Source: Fidelibacterota bacterium (GTDB taxonomy: Bacteria; Marinisomatota; Marinisomatia; Marinisomatales; TCS55). Taken from it: DNA of 27,590 nt. The position numbers were made by a program, and so were the translations under genes. The stretch covers positions 27,623 to 55,212 of the forward strand of contig PBCB01000024.1 in the NCBI GenBank assembly GCA_002717765.1, given 5' to 3'. A model generated the notes under the pieces. That model was not told the DNA's origin. It searched no databases and saw nothing but the letters and a program-made list of their open reading frames with translations. Shown piece by piece: positions 7,521-15,684 of the stretch. Every line of letters starts with the position of its first letter. Within the stretch, counting starts at the first letter, position 1.

Positions 7521-10500
7521 TTATGATTCTCTAATAAAGAAATATTTTGAATCTGGATGAGAAAAATACCAGCCACAAATTGAAGAGGCTGGATACATAG
7601 CCCGAGTTTCTGTCAGGCTTATTCCTGTGTGTTTTTCAACTTCAAGTATGCTCCAAATTTTATCCTTTTCTTTATGGCTAGGGCAAGATGGATATCCAGG
7701 AGCGGGTCTTATTCCCTGAAATTTTTCTTTTATCAAATTTTCATTCGAATTATTCTCGTTTTTTGCGTAGCCCCAAAACTCTTTTCGGACTCGTTCATGC
7801 ATTCTTTCTGCAAACGCTTCAACCAGTCTATCTGCTAAAACTTTCGCCATGATAATATTGTAATCATCATTATCTTTTTCAAATTGTTTAATAATATTAT
7901 CGAGACCATGCCCTGTCGTTAATGCAAATAACCCTAAATAGTCATTATTTGGAGCAATAAAATCTGCTAATGAATAATTAACCTTATCTTTGCCCTTATC
8001 AACTAACTGTCTGGGGAAATCAAACTCTAATCCTTCGCTAGTTACAATTTCATTCTTAGCCTGCGCATCATAAATTCCAATCACAGCCTTTGGATTTAAT
8101 AGCTTTTGGTCAACAATACGGTCAAGCAATCCTATTCCATCGTTGTATATTTTTTTTGCTTCATCTCCATATCTTTCATGGGATAATATAGATGGATACT
8201 TCCCTTTTAATTCCCATGCATGAAAGAAAGGGGTCCAATCTATGTAATTAACAAGCTCTCCTATGGGGTAATCATCAAAAACCTTTAAGCCTTTAAGATT
8301 TGGCTTTAATACAGAATATTTTTTCCAATCGATATGGTGTTTTCTTTTTCGCGCCTCATCAATTGATATTTTTTTTATATTTTTTTCACTAACATAATCA
8401 CGAATCTGTTGAAAGTCATCTTTAACTGATTCAACAAATTGATTTTTTTCATCATTATTTAGAAGCTTGCTTACCGCACCAACAGAGCGAGAAGCATCAG
8501 TAATATGAATAGTTGGGCCAGAATAATTTTGCTCAATTTTTATCGCTGTATGTTTTTTGCTTGTAGTTGCTCCTCCAATCAATAACGGAACGTCAAAATC
8601 CAATCGCTCCATTTCTTTTGCAACGTGAACCATCTCATCGAGACTTGGCGTAATCAATCCAGAAAGGCCAATAATATCAGCGCCTTCTTCTTTCGCAGTT
8701 GAAAGAATTTTGTCTGAAGGAACCATTACACCTAAATCAACTATATCATAGCCATTACAACCTAAAACTACACCAACTATGTTCTTTCCAATATCATGAA
8801 CATCGCCCTTTACGGTGGCTAAAATAATTCTTCCATTAGATACATCCTCTAGTCCCATTTCTTTCTTTTCTTTATCAATAAAAGGAATAAGATAAGCTAC
8901 TGCTTTTTTCATGACCCTAGCTGATTTAACTACTTGAGGTAAAAACATTTTTCCAGAACCAAATAAATCGCCAACAATATTCATCCCATCCATCAATGGG
9001 CCTTCAATAACATTAATTGGTCGGTCATATTTCTTCCTAGCTTCTTCGATATCCGTATCTATATAATCAATGATTCCTTCTCTTAAAGAATAGCTAAGCC
9101 GTTCCTCAACGCTTGTTTTTCTCCAAGAAAGATCTGCTTTTATTTTTTTCTTTTTCCCTTTGTGCTCTTGAGCAATTAAAATTAATCGGTCAGTTGAATC
9201 ATTTTTGCGGTCAAAAATAACATCTTCAATGCATTCTTTAAGTTTTGGATCGATATCATCATAAACTGTTAATTGGCCAGCATTAACTATGCCCATATCC
9301 ATCCCAGATTTGACAGCATGAAATAAAAATGCTGAATGCATAGCCTCTCTCAGAATTTCATTTCCTCTAAAAGAAAATGATAAATTTGAAACACCTCCGC
9401 TAATATGAACTTTAGGAAAACGCTTCTTAAGCTCTTTAGCGGCTTCAATATAGGATTTTGCATAGGAATTATGTTCATCGATTCCCGTTGCAACTGCAAA
9501 AATATTTGGATCAAAAATAATATCCTCAGGGTTAAAATCAATTTTTTCTACAAGCAATTTATAGGCTCTGGAACATATTTCTACTTTACGGTCAAATGAA
9601 TCTGCTTGACCTTCTTCATCAAAAGCCATAATTACAGCAGCTGCACCATAATCTTTTATTTTTTGGGCCTGCTCCAAAAATATTTCTTCACCCTCCTTAA
9701 GTGATATAGAATTAACAATACCTTTTCCTTGAAGGTTTTTTAGCCCAACCTCAATTACGGACCATTTTGAAGAGTCAATCATTATGGGTACTTTTGCAAT
9801 GTCTGGCTCGGATGCAATCAATCTTAAGAATTTCTCCATTGCTTTTTCAGAATCCAACAGGCCTTCATCCATATTTATATCAATAATCTGTGCACCATTA
9901 TGTATTTGCTGCCTTGCTACTGATAAGGCCGCTTCAAAATCGCCTTCTTTAATTAATTTTTTGAATCTTGCGGAACCTGTAACATTGGTTCGTTCACCAA
10001 CATTTATAAAGTTGCTCTCAGGTCGAATTACAAAAGGCTCCAATCCGCTTAGGCGCGTATATGCATCAACCTTTGGTATTTTTCTAGGTTTTTGATTCTT
10101 AACAGCCTTAGATATAGCTTTAATATGATCTGGCGTAGTTCCACAACATCCACCTACCATGTTTACTAGACCGTCCTGAGCAAATTCTTCAATGATCACT
10201 GACATGTCCTGTGGTGACTGGTCATATTCACCCAATTCATTGGGAAGGCCTGCGTTGGGGTATACAAAAACAAAGGTGTCTGCAATATTTGACAAATCAT
10301 TTAGCCATGGCCTTATTTGTTCAGCTCCAAGGGCACAATTCAAACCAACCGCTACAGGCTTTATATGCTTGATTGAATTCCAAAAAGCTTCAACGGTCTG
10401 ACCGGATAATGTTCTTCCGCTAGCATCAGTAATCGTGCCAGATATGAATATTGGTATATCAAGGTTTTTTTCTATGAGTGTTTGATTTATTGCAAAAAGT

Positions 10501-11045
10501 GCAGCTTTACAGTTCAATGTATCAAAGACAGTCTCTACTAAAAAGAGGTCAACGCCGCCATCAATGAGCCCTTGAATTTGCTCAGAATAAACATCTACTA
10601 ATTCATCAAATGATGTATTACGATACGAGGGATCATTTACATCAGGGCTTAGTGAAGCTGTTCTACTAGTGGGCCCAATAGCTCCGGCAACAAAGCGCGG
10701 CTTATCATTAAAGCTTTTAGCAGCCTCAGATGCAATTTTAGCAGCTGCATAGTTTATATCATAAACCTTATCCTCCATCTTATAATCCGATTGTGAAATT
10801 GAATTTGCATTAAAAGTATTGGTTTCGATTATATCAGCGCCAGCATTTAAATATAGCTTATGGATTTCAGAAACAATTTCGGGTTGTGTTAGTACAAGTA
10901 GGTCGTTATTCCCTATTAAATCAACAGGGTGATCTTTAAATTTTTCACCACGAAAATCTTTTTCTGATAATTGGAATGATTGGACCATGGTCCCCATAGC
11001 TCCATCAAATATTAATATTTTTTCTTCAATTAATTTTCTTATCAT
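7521..11045 (-). CDS. metH: Cobalamin-dependent methionine synthase MetH
   Basis: Full-length four-module enzyme (1174 aa; E. coli about 1227) that moves a methyl group from methyl-tetrahydrofolate to homocysteine through cobalamin. In order: homocysteine domain with zinc ligands C237, C300, C301 ([13 protein letters not shown]); folate domain from about 340 with [15 protein letters not shown]12 cap and binding domains with DVHDIGKN, H750 being the cobalt ligand; and the reactivation domain binding AdoMet, with [15 protein letters not shown] near the C-terminus. I choose the ATG at 11045 (MIRKLIEEK). A longer reading from a TTG at 11084 would translate the terminator hairpin and adds 13 residues with no family counterpart. 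A SAM-II riboswitch and terminator lie just upstream. An SD-like AAGGG sits 10 nt before the ATG, inside the terminator's 3' arm. The stop directly abuts the cysQ start. Confidence 0.97.
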   Translation of the reverse strand: MIRKLIEEKILIFDGAMGTMVQSFQLSEKDFRGEKFKDHPVDLIGNNDLLVLTQPEIVSEIHKLYLNAGADIIETNTFNANSISQSDYKMEDKVYDINYAAAKIASEAAKSFNDKPRFVAGAIGPTSRTASLSPDVNDPSYRNTSFDELVDVYSEQIQGLIDGGVDLFLVETVFDTLNCKAALFAINQTLIEKNLDIPIFISGTITDASGRTLSGQTVEAFWNSIKHIKPVAVGLNCALGAEQIRPWLNDLSNIADTFVFVYPNAGLPNELGEYDQSPQDMSVIIEEFAQDGLVNMVGGCCGTTPDHIKAISKAVKNQKPRKIPKVDAYTRLSGLEPFVIRPESNFINVGERTNVTGSARFKKLIKEGDFEAALSVARQQIHNGAQIIDINMDEGLLDSEKAMEKFLRLIASEPDIAKVPIMIDSSKWSVIEVGLKNLQGKGIVNSISLKEGEEIFLEQAQKIKDYGAAAVIMAFDEEGQADSFDRKVEICSRAYKLLVEKIDFNPEDIIFDPNIFAVATGIDEHNSYAKSYIEAAKELKKRFPKVHISGGVSNLSFSFRGNEILREAMHSAFLFHAVKSGMDMGIVNAGQLTVYDDIDPKLKECIEDVIFDRKNDSTDRLILIAQEHKGKKKKIKADLSWRKTSVEERLSYSLREGIIDYIDTDIEEARKKYDRPINVIEGPLMDGMNIVGDLFGSGKMFLPQVVKSARVMKKAVAYLIPFIDKEKKEMGLEDVSNGRIILATVKGDVHDIGKNIVGVVLGCNGYDIVDLGVMVPSDKILSTAKEEGADIIGLSGLITPSLDEMVHVAKEMERLDFDVPLLIGGATTSKKHTAIKIEQNYSGPTIHITDASRSVGAVSKLLNNDEKNQFVESVKDDFQQIRDYVSEKNIKKISIDEARKRKHHIDWKKYSVLKPNLKGLKVFDDYPIGELVNYIDWTPFFHAWELKGKYPSILSHERYGDEAKKIYNDGIGLLDRIVDQKLLNPKAVIGIYDAQAKNEIVTSEGLEFDFPRQLVDKGKDKVNYSLADFIAPNNDYLGLFALTTGHGLDNIIKQFEKDNDDYNIIMAKVLADRLVEAFAERMHERVRKEFWGYAKNENNSNENLIKEKFQGIRPAPGYPSCPSHKEKDKIWSILEVEKHTGISLTETRAMYPASSICGWYFSHPDSKYFFIRES

Positions 11046-11048
11046 AAT

Positions 11049-11079
11049 AAAAAAGCCCTTAGAGCTTACGCTAGGGCTT
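11049..11079 (-). terminator. Intrinsic terminator in the metH leader, between riboswitch and start codon
   Basis: On the minus strand AAGCCCT (11079-11073) pairs perfectly with AGGGCTT (11059-11053), a 7-bp stem with an inner AGC/GCT stem closing a GTAA loop. A run of six T (11054-11049) follows directly. It ends four bases before the metH ATG, and its 3' arm contains the only SD-like sequence (AAGGG, 11060-11056). It could therefore stop transcription, hide the ribosome site, or both. Its position just after the SAM-II aptamer makes it the likely expression platform. Confidence 0.85.
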
Positions 11080-11080
11080 A

Positions 11081-11137
11081 CCAAACCTTTTTAGCGCATA
11101 TTTACTGTCGAGGCAATACGGTTCAAATCTCGACCTC
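11081..11137 (-). promoter_or_regulatory. SAM-II riboswitch aptamer controlling metH
   Basis: The minus-strand leader matches the SAM-II class closely. P1 is GTCGAG (11134-11129) paired with CTCGAC (11112-11107). The 16-nt loop holds the conserved GAACCGTATTGC stretch. Then come a TAAAT segment and the signature GCTAAAAAGG (11095-11086). The pseudoknot P2 forms between AACC in the loop (11123-11120) and GGTT after the A-tract (11087-11084), with all four pairs perfect. The loop and the GCTAAAAAGG region agree almost base for base, as I recall it, with the Sargasso Sea metX SAM-II RNA whose structure is known. SAM-II RNAs bind S-adenosylmethionine and switch off methionine/SAM synthesis genes, which fits metH 36 nt downstream. 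Confidence 0.93.
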
Positions 11138-11440
11138 AAAAATTAATATTAATTGATCTATTGTCCAATGATATAGTGCAAATTCAAATCTTATTGGTAA
11201 GTGGCATTAAATTGCATAAATTCATACTGGATTAAGATGATATTAGAAGGTGTATCAAAAAGTTTTTTCGTCTGATTTTAGACATAATAAGTAAAGTAAG
11301 TATTAAAATTTATCTTCGGATGTCTTATAATTAATAAATCTGAAGTTTTACCTTGGCTGAAAGGCCATCCTCACCTCATAATCATCTAATAATCCATGCT
11401 AACTATAACTCATTATTGATCTATTAATATAGGAGTCAAT
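11138..11440. other. Divergent intergenic region between metH leader and rng
   Basis: About 300 bases without a gene, AT-rich on both strands. It must carry the promoters of both divergent units. A good plus-strand candidate lies at 11303-11331. For metH only an AT-rich TAATAT (reverse complement of 11146-11151) is placed well for initiation just before the aptamer, with no convincing -35. Short hairpins such as TGGC/GCCA around 11354-11367 are too weak to call. No tRNA, open reading frame with family resemblance or repeat was seen. Confidence 0.6.
11303..11331 (+). promoter_or_regulatory. Candidate sigma-70-type promoter for rng-rplU-rpmA
   Basis: TATAAT at 11326-11331 is a perfect -10 box, with TTAAAA at 11303-11308 (4 of 6 matches to TTGACA) at a 17-base spacing. 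Transcription would start near 11338, giving a leader of about 100 nt before the rng ATG. In DNA this AT-rich such matches arise by chance, so the call is tentative. Confidence 0.4.
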
Positions 11441-12991
11441 ATGGAAAAAGAGATTTATATCAGTGAAAGCATGGGAGAGTCTCGTATTGCTATCATTGAG
11501 GATAGTACGCTTGTTGAAGTCTATGTTGAAAAACAAGACCAACAACGTATGGTCGGAAATATATACAAAGGTAAGGTTGAAAATGTCTTACCTGGAATGC
11601 AAGCAGCATTTGTAGATATTGGTTATGATATCAATGCATTTTTACCGTTTTCTGAAATTGAAAACCCAGCTTACCTTGTAGATATTGATGATACTGAAGA
11701 AACCAATGGAAAAGGTGGCTCTAAACGTAAAACAAATCGAAAGTCAAATGATAATGTCAATGTTGACCTAAAAACAGGGCAAAATATATTTGTTCAAGTT
11801 ATTAAAGAGGCATTTGCTGGAAAAGGACCTCGAGTCACAACTGAAGTAGCAATTCCAGGTCGTCTTCTAGTTTTAGTCCCAAATGCAAAATATATTGGAA
11901 TTTCAAAAAAAATATGGGATAAATATGAGAGAAGGCGTTTAAAAAAGATTGTTTCTTCAATAAAAGATAAAGATACCGGAATTATTGTTCGCACAGTAGC
12001 TGAAGGAAAAAGTGAAGATCTTATTAAGAATGATTTCTATAATCTTGAGAAAAGCTGGCAAAACCTATTAAAAACAAATAATCAGAAAAAAGATGTTGCC
12101 CTTGTATACGAAGATCTTGAAACTGCATCTAGTGTTGTTAGAGATCTTTTCACTCCTGACATAAATAAAATCGTAATTGATTCAAAAAAGTTATATAAGA
12201 AAATAAGTAGCTATTTGGAAGATGTTTCTCCAAATATGGCAAGTAGATTAGAGCACTATAAATCGAAAGCTCCTTTATTTGAAAGCAAAGGGATTGAAAA
12301 TGAAATAGATAAGCTTCTACGTCCAAAAGTATGGTTGAAAAGTGGTGCTTATTTAATTATTGAAAAAACAGAAGCCATGGTTGTAGTCGACGTAAATAGT
12401 GGTCGTTTTATTGGAAAAAAGAATCATGAAGAAAATTCATTAAAAATTAATCTTGAAGCCTGCAAAGAAGTGGCTAGACAACTAAGATTGAGAGATTTAT
12501 CGGGTCTTGTAGTTATTGATTTTATAGATATGAAAAATGAATCAAATAGAAAAAAGATTTATTATGAACTTAGAAAGGAACTAAAAAAAGATCGAGCAAA
12601 AGTTGCTGTATCCCCAATTTCAGATTTTGGATTATTAGAAATGACTCGTCAAAGAATACGCTTAAGCTTACTTGATTCAATGAGTGATGAATGTCCGACT
12701 TGCCGTGGAGCTGGAAGAATAATGTCAAGAGAAACACTAATTACCAGAATCGATCATTGGCTAAGAAGATATAAATCAAAAAATAGGAAATTAAAATTGA
12801 AATTAGAACTTCATCCTGATAATGCTGATTTTATGAAAAAGAATAAAAAGGCACTACGAGGGTTAATGTGGCATAATTTTACTTATTTAACGGTTGAAGG
12901 AAATCCAAAAATTCATCGAGATGAATTTAAATTTTATGATACAAAGAATAATGAAAAAGTCATTGATCACGTAAGCATTGACCAAAAATGA
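11441..12991 (+). CDS. rng: Ribonuclease G (RNase E/G family)
   Basis: Endoribonuclease of the RNase E/G family (516 aa) expected to process rRNA precursors and decay mRNA in AU-rich single-stranded sites. An S1 RNA-binding domain spans about 37-125 (GNIYKGKVENVLPGMQAAFVDIG). The catalytic Mg-binding aspartates are D317 in VVDVNSG and D360 in VVIDFIDM. The zinc-link CPTC (C418, C421) is followed by RGAG, and a C-terminal domain resembles the RNase G tail rather than the long RNase E scaffold. The S1 domain carries an insertion of about 25 charged/polar residues (about 83-108, rich in Lys, Asn, Asp). An AGGAG ribosome site lies 6 nt before the ATG. It is followed after 37 nt by rplU, a common rng-rplU-rpmA arrangement. 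Confidence 0.95.
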   Translation: MEKEIYISESMGESRIAIIEDSTLVEVYVEKQDQQRMVGNIYKGKVENVLPGMQAAFVDIGYDINAFLPFSEIENPAYLVDIDDTEETNGKGGSKRKTNRKSNDNVNVDLKTGQNIFVQVIKEAFAGKGPRVTTEVAIPGRLLVLVPNAKYIGISKKIWDKYERRRLKKIVSSIKDKDTGIIVRTVAEGKSEDLIKNDFYNLEKSWQNLLKTNNQKKDVALVYEDLETASSVVRDLFTPDINKIVIDSKKLYKKISSYLEDVSPNMASRLEHYKSKAPLFESKGIENEIDKLLRPKVWLKSGAYLIIEKTEAMVVVDVNSGRFIGKKNHEENSLKINLEACKEVARQLRLRDLSGLVVIDFIDMKNESNRKKIYYELRKELKKDRAKVAVSPISDFGLLEMTRQRIRLSLLDSMSDECPTCRGAGRIMSRETLITRIDHWLRRYKSKNRKLKLKLELHPDNADFMKKNKKALRGLMWHNFTYLTVEGNPKIHRDEFKFYDTKNNEKVIDHVSIDQK

Positions 12992-13028
12992 ATAAATGCT
13001 TAGATTCCTCGGCTTTTTTGGAGAAAAG

Positions 13029-13403
13029 ATGTTTGCAATAATAAATATAGCTGGAAAACAATTTAGAGTTGAAGAAGGTGATCAACTCAAAGTACCTCAT
13101 TTGTCTGTTGAGGCAGGAAAGTCATTGACACTTGACCAGGTTCTACTAATAAATGATGGTAAAAAAGTCACATTGGGGTCACCTTTGCTTAGTAATGCTT
13201 CCATCTCCGCAACTATTGTAGAGCATGGACGTGATAGAAAAATAAGAATTTTTAAGAAAAAACGTCGGAAGGGCTATCGAAGAAATAATGGACATCGTCA
13301 GAATTATTCACTAATCAAGATAGGCTCAATTTCTTCTGCCGCCACTAAAAAGAAAGCATCTAAAACTGCTACTACTAAGAAATCAAGTAAGAAGGAGGAC
13401 TAA
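13029..13403 (+). CDS. rplU: 50S ribosomal protein L21
   Basis: Ribosomal protein of the large subunit that binds 23S rRNA (124 aa from the chosen start). The start MFAIINIAGKQFRVEEGD is the typical L21 N-terminus, and a GGAG site lies 5 nt upstream. An in-frame ATG 33 nt earlier would add eleven residues absent from the family and would run through this ribosome site. The family motif KKRRKGYRRNNGHRQ is present at about 75-90. L21 is normally about 103 residues; here a Lys/Ala/Ser/Thr-rich basic tail of about 20 residues (ATKKKASKTATTKKSSKKED) extends the C-terminus. The last codons contain the Shine-Dalgarno sequence of rpmA, so the two are tightly linked. Confidence 0.97.
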   Translation: MFAIINIAGKQFRVEEGDQLKVPHLSVEAGKSLTLDQVLLINDGKKVTLGSPLLSNASISATIVEHGRDRKIRIFKKKRRKGYRRNNGHRQNYSLIKIGSISSAATKKKASKTATTKKSSKKED

Positions 13404-13406
13404 TCA

Positions 13407-13661
13407 ATGGCTCATAAAAAAGGAATGGGAAGTTCAAAGAATGGAAGAGACTCTAACGCTAAGCGTCTAGGAGTTAAGGTTTCTGATGGTCAAAATATCT
13501 TAGCTGGGGGCATAATACTTAAACAGAGAGGTACAAAGATTCATCCTGGGGTTAATGTAAAAAGAGGTGGAGATGATACTCTTTTTGCTACGAGTGACGG
13601 AACCGTAAAGTTTGGGCGCAAAGGAAGAGATAGAAAAATGGTGAGCGTAGTAAAAAATTAA
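13407..13661 (+). CDS. rpmA: 50S ribosomal protein L27
   Basis: L27 (84 aa, normal length), whose N-terminal arm reaches the peptidyl-transferase centre. The mature-type N-terminus [19 protein letters not shown] is directly encoded, without the cleavable extension found in Firmicutes. [15 protein letters not shown] is the family core. A strong AAGGAGG ribosome site (13392-13398) lies 8 nt before the ATG, within the end of rplU. An intrinsic terminator 30 nt downstream ends the unit. Confidence 0.98.
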   Translation: MAHKKGMGSSKNGRDSNAKRLGVKVSDGQNILAGGIILKQRGTKIHPGVNVKRGGDDTLFATSDGTVKFGRKGRDRKMVSVVKN

Positions 13662-13689
13662 TAGTTTGAAAAAAATAAATATTTTTATT

Positions 13690-13727
13690 AGCCCTAATTT
13701 TAATTAATAAAGTTAGGGTTTTTTTTT
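13690..13727 (+). terminator. Intrinsic terminator after rpmA
   Basis: AGCCCTAA (from 13690) pairs with TTAGGGTT (to 13720) across an AT-only loop of about 15 bases, followed by an unbroken run of T to 13727. It closes the rng-rplU-rpmA unit and separates it from mdh. Confidence 0.85.
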
Positions 13728-13778
13728 ATACATGATTAAAGTATATATCTTATTTTAACTAAATCATAAGGATAATTA

Positions 13779-14714
13779 ATGTCGCGAGCAAAAATTTCAT
13801 TAATTGGGGGTGGACAAATTGGGGGAAATTTGGCCTTACTAGCAGCGCAGAAAGAATTGGGGGATATTGTAATATTTGATATTCCAAAGGCCGAAGGCAT
13901 GGTAAAGGGAAAAGCCTTAGACCTGATGCAGCTTAGACCTCATGATGGATATGATGCGAATATTTCTGGCACGTCAGATTGGAAAGATCTCAAGGATTCT
14001 GATGTATTTATTATTACAGCTGGATTACCTAGAAAACCTGGAATGGATCGTGAAGATTTGCTTGAAATCAATCTAGGAATAATGACAGATGTTGCTGAAA
14101 ACATCAAGAAATACTCACCCAACGCATTTGTAATCGTAGTTTCTAACCCTCTAGATGCTATGGTATATGCTTTTTATAAAGTTTCTCAACTTAAAAAGAA
14201 TATGGTTGTTGGAATGGCTGGCGCATTAGATAGTGCAAGGTTTAGAGCATTTATTGCTATGGAGGTTGGGTGTTCCGTGCAAGATGTTACATGTATGGTG
14301 CTTGGAGGTCATGGCGATACGATGGTTCCTATTACCAGAGTTGGAACAGTGGGCGGGGTTCCAATAGAATCATTAATTGAGCCAGATAGATTAGAAGAAA
14401 TTGTTAACCGCACAAGATTTGCTGGCGGGGAAATTGTAAAGCTATTTGGAAATGGGTCTGCTTTCTATGCCCCAGCGCAATCTGCAATTGAAATGGCAGA
14501 ATCGTATCTTAGAGATAAGAAGCGGATTATTCCATGCGCCTCACTTTGTGAAGGAGAATTTGGAATTGATGGTTATTTTATTGGGGTACCCTCAATGATC
14601 GGTAAAGGTGGAGTGGAAAAAATACTTGAGTTTGAACTCCATGATGATGAAAAACTAGCCCTGAATAGCACTCTTGAGGCTGTTAAGAAAACAGTTCTTG
14701 AAACAAAATTATAG
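13779..14714 (+). CDS. mdh: Malate dehydrogenase (LDH-like type)
   Basis: NAD-dependent malate dehydrogenase (311 aa) of the TCA cycle, cytoplasmic, interconverting malate and oxaloacetate. The Rossmann motif GGGQIGG lies at 10-16, with D34 at the end of beta-2 favouring NAD over NADP. Substrate-binding arginines R85 and R91 sit in LPRKPGMDRED; R85 distinguishes malate from lactate dehydrogenases. The catalytic pair is D151/H178 (GGHGDTMVP), and R154 is the third substrate arginine. An AAGGA site lies 6 nt before the ATG. The gene stands alone between the rpmA terminator and the convergent Rieske gene, whose stop is only 7 nt away, so no space is left for a separate terminator. Confidence 0.96.
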   Translation: MSRAKISLIGGGQIGGNLALLAAQKELGDIVIFDIPKAEGMVKGKALDLMQLRPHDGYDANISGTSDWKDLKDSDVFIITAGLPRKPGMDREDLLEINLGIMTDVAENIKKYSPNAFVIVVSNPLDAMVYAFYKVSQLKKNMVVGMAGALDSARFRAFIAMEVGCSVQDVTCMVLGGHGDTMVPITRVGTVGGVPIESLIEPDRLEEIVNRTRFAGGEIVKLFGNGSAFYAPAQSAIEMAESYLRDKKRIIPCASLCEGEFGIDGYFIGVPSMIGKGGVEKILEFELHDDEKLALNSTLEAVKKTVLETKL

Positions 14715-14721
14715 ATATCCC

Positions 14722-15015
14722 TTAAACTAAATATATCTCATCTTTGATTATCTTTATTCGAAAGTTTTTTATTTTTATTTGTGAATTTTCAACGGCACAT
14801 TTCTTTTTAATGTCAAACTCCCATAAATGATATTTACATTGAATTGTTGTCTCAGATATATAGCCATCAGATAAAGATGCTCCTCTATGAGGGCATCTAT
14901 TATCCCAAGCATGGATCTTTCCTTTAATTTTAAATAGAGCAATTGGAGTTTCATCTAAAAAAACCAATTTGCTGCCTTCATTAGGAATATCATTTATATT
15001 GGCTAATTTTTTCAT
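14722..15015 (-). CDS. Rieske-type [2Fe-2S] ferredoxin
   Basis: Small soluble Rieske ferredoxin (97 aa) that would carry electrons for an oxygenase or reductase. The cluster ligands are visible as CPHRG (C41, H43) and CKYHLWEFD (C60, H63), 16 residues apart as in NirD and dioxygenase ferredoxins. There is no membrane anchor or signal sequence, so it is not the Rieske subunit of a cytochrome bc complex. Its start overlaps the elbB stop as ATGA, indicating coupled translation. No oxygenase or nitrite reductase partner is present in the window, so its redox partner is unknown. Bases after its stop run straight into the convergent mdh gene. Confidence 0.88.
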   Translation of the reverse strand: MKKLANINDIPNEGSKLVFLDETPIALFKIKGKIHAWDNRCPHRGASLSDGYISETTIQCKYHLWEFDIKKKCAVENSQIKIKNFRIKIIKDEIYLV

Positions 15016-15671
15016 TTAACCATTAAAATAATCTGCTCAACTAATTTTTCAATTCCTTCTGCTGCTTCAGAAATATTTTTTGCATCCATATATGCCGGTG
15101 TGGTTACAATATTATTTTCCTCATCAATAACCATTTCTTCAACAGGACATTCTTTATGAGTGCTACCCATAGCTTGAATATCCTTAGCAGTGGTCTCATC
15201 TTTTCCAATTGTCATTGTGGCTGACTTATTCTGCTCAGCTAGGATTTTAGCCATCATTGCAGGGGCAATACATATTGCACCAATAGGTTTTTTTAATAAT
15301 ACCATTTCGGACACTAATCTATAAACATCTGGATTAATTGAGCATTCTGCTCCTGACATAGCATAATCAGATAAATTTTTTGCTACACCAAATCCTCCAG
15401 GAATAATCAAGGCATCTAAATCGCCACCCGTTACTTCTGCCATATCTTTAATATCGCCTCTTGCTATCCTCGCTGACTCAACAAGTACATTCCTAAATTC
15501 ATCCATTTCCTGACCTGTATAATGATTAATCACATGCATCTGATCTATATTTGGCGCCATTAGGTGCGTTTCTACATCAGCTCTATCTAAGGCCAACATT
15601 GTGATAACTGTTTCATGTATTTCTGAACCATCATTGACGCCACAACCAGATAATAAAACTCCGATTTTCAT
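15012..15671 (-). CDS. elbB: ElbB/ES1-like DJ-1/PfpI-superfamily protein
   Basis: 219-aa member of the DJ-1/PfpI superfamily, ElbB branch (isoprenoid biosynthesis protein with amidotransferase-like domain; related to eukaryotic ES1). E. coli ElbB shows modest glyoxalase activity; its physiological role is unsettled. The N-terminus MKIGVLLSGCGVNDGSEIHE is characteristic, PGGFGVAKNL follows at 91-100, and the nucleophile-elbow cysteine is C134 in GAICIAPAM. An AGGAG ribosome site sits 8 nt before the ATG, 13 nt after the queG stop. Its own stop overlaps the Rieske start. The pairing with a Rieske ferredoxin may hint at an oxidative-stress or redox-linked job, but that is speculation. Confidence 0.92.
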   Translation of the reverse strand: MKIGVLLSGCGVNDGSEIHETVITMLALDRADVETHLMAPNIDQMHVINHYTGQEMDEFRNVLVESARIARGDIKDMAEVTGGDLDALIIPGGFGVAKNLSDYAMSGAECSINPDVYRLVSEMVLLKKPIGAICIAPAMMAKILAEQNKSATMTIGKDETTAKDIQAMGSTHKECPVEEMVIDEENNIVTTPAYMDAKNISEAAEGIEKLVEQIILMVK

Positions 15672-15684
15672 AATAAACTCCTAG

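Noticed and set aside
11046..11084. A longer metH reading frame from a TTG at 11084.
   Set aside because: The extra 13 codons are the terminator hairpin itself, have no counterpart in MetH proteins, and an ATG is available at 11045.
11119..11137. GGTTCAAATCTCGACC on the plus strand looks like a tRNA T-arm.
   Set aside because: The T-stem does not pair and no acceptor, D or anticodon arms fit around it. The same bases read on the minus strand are the SAM-II aptamer.
11354..11367. Small hairpin TGGC/GCCA in the rng leader as a terminator or second riboswitch.
   Set aside because: Only 4 bp, no U-run and no conserved core recognised.
12996..13028. Upstream ATG extending rplU by eleven residues.
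   Set aside because: It would translate through the GGAG ribosome site, and L21 proteins begin at MFAI/MYAI-type sequence.
14715..14721. A bidirectional terminator between mdh and the Rieske gene.
   Set aside because: Only 7 bases separate the stops and no hairpin with a T-run is present at the junction.
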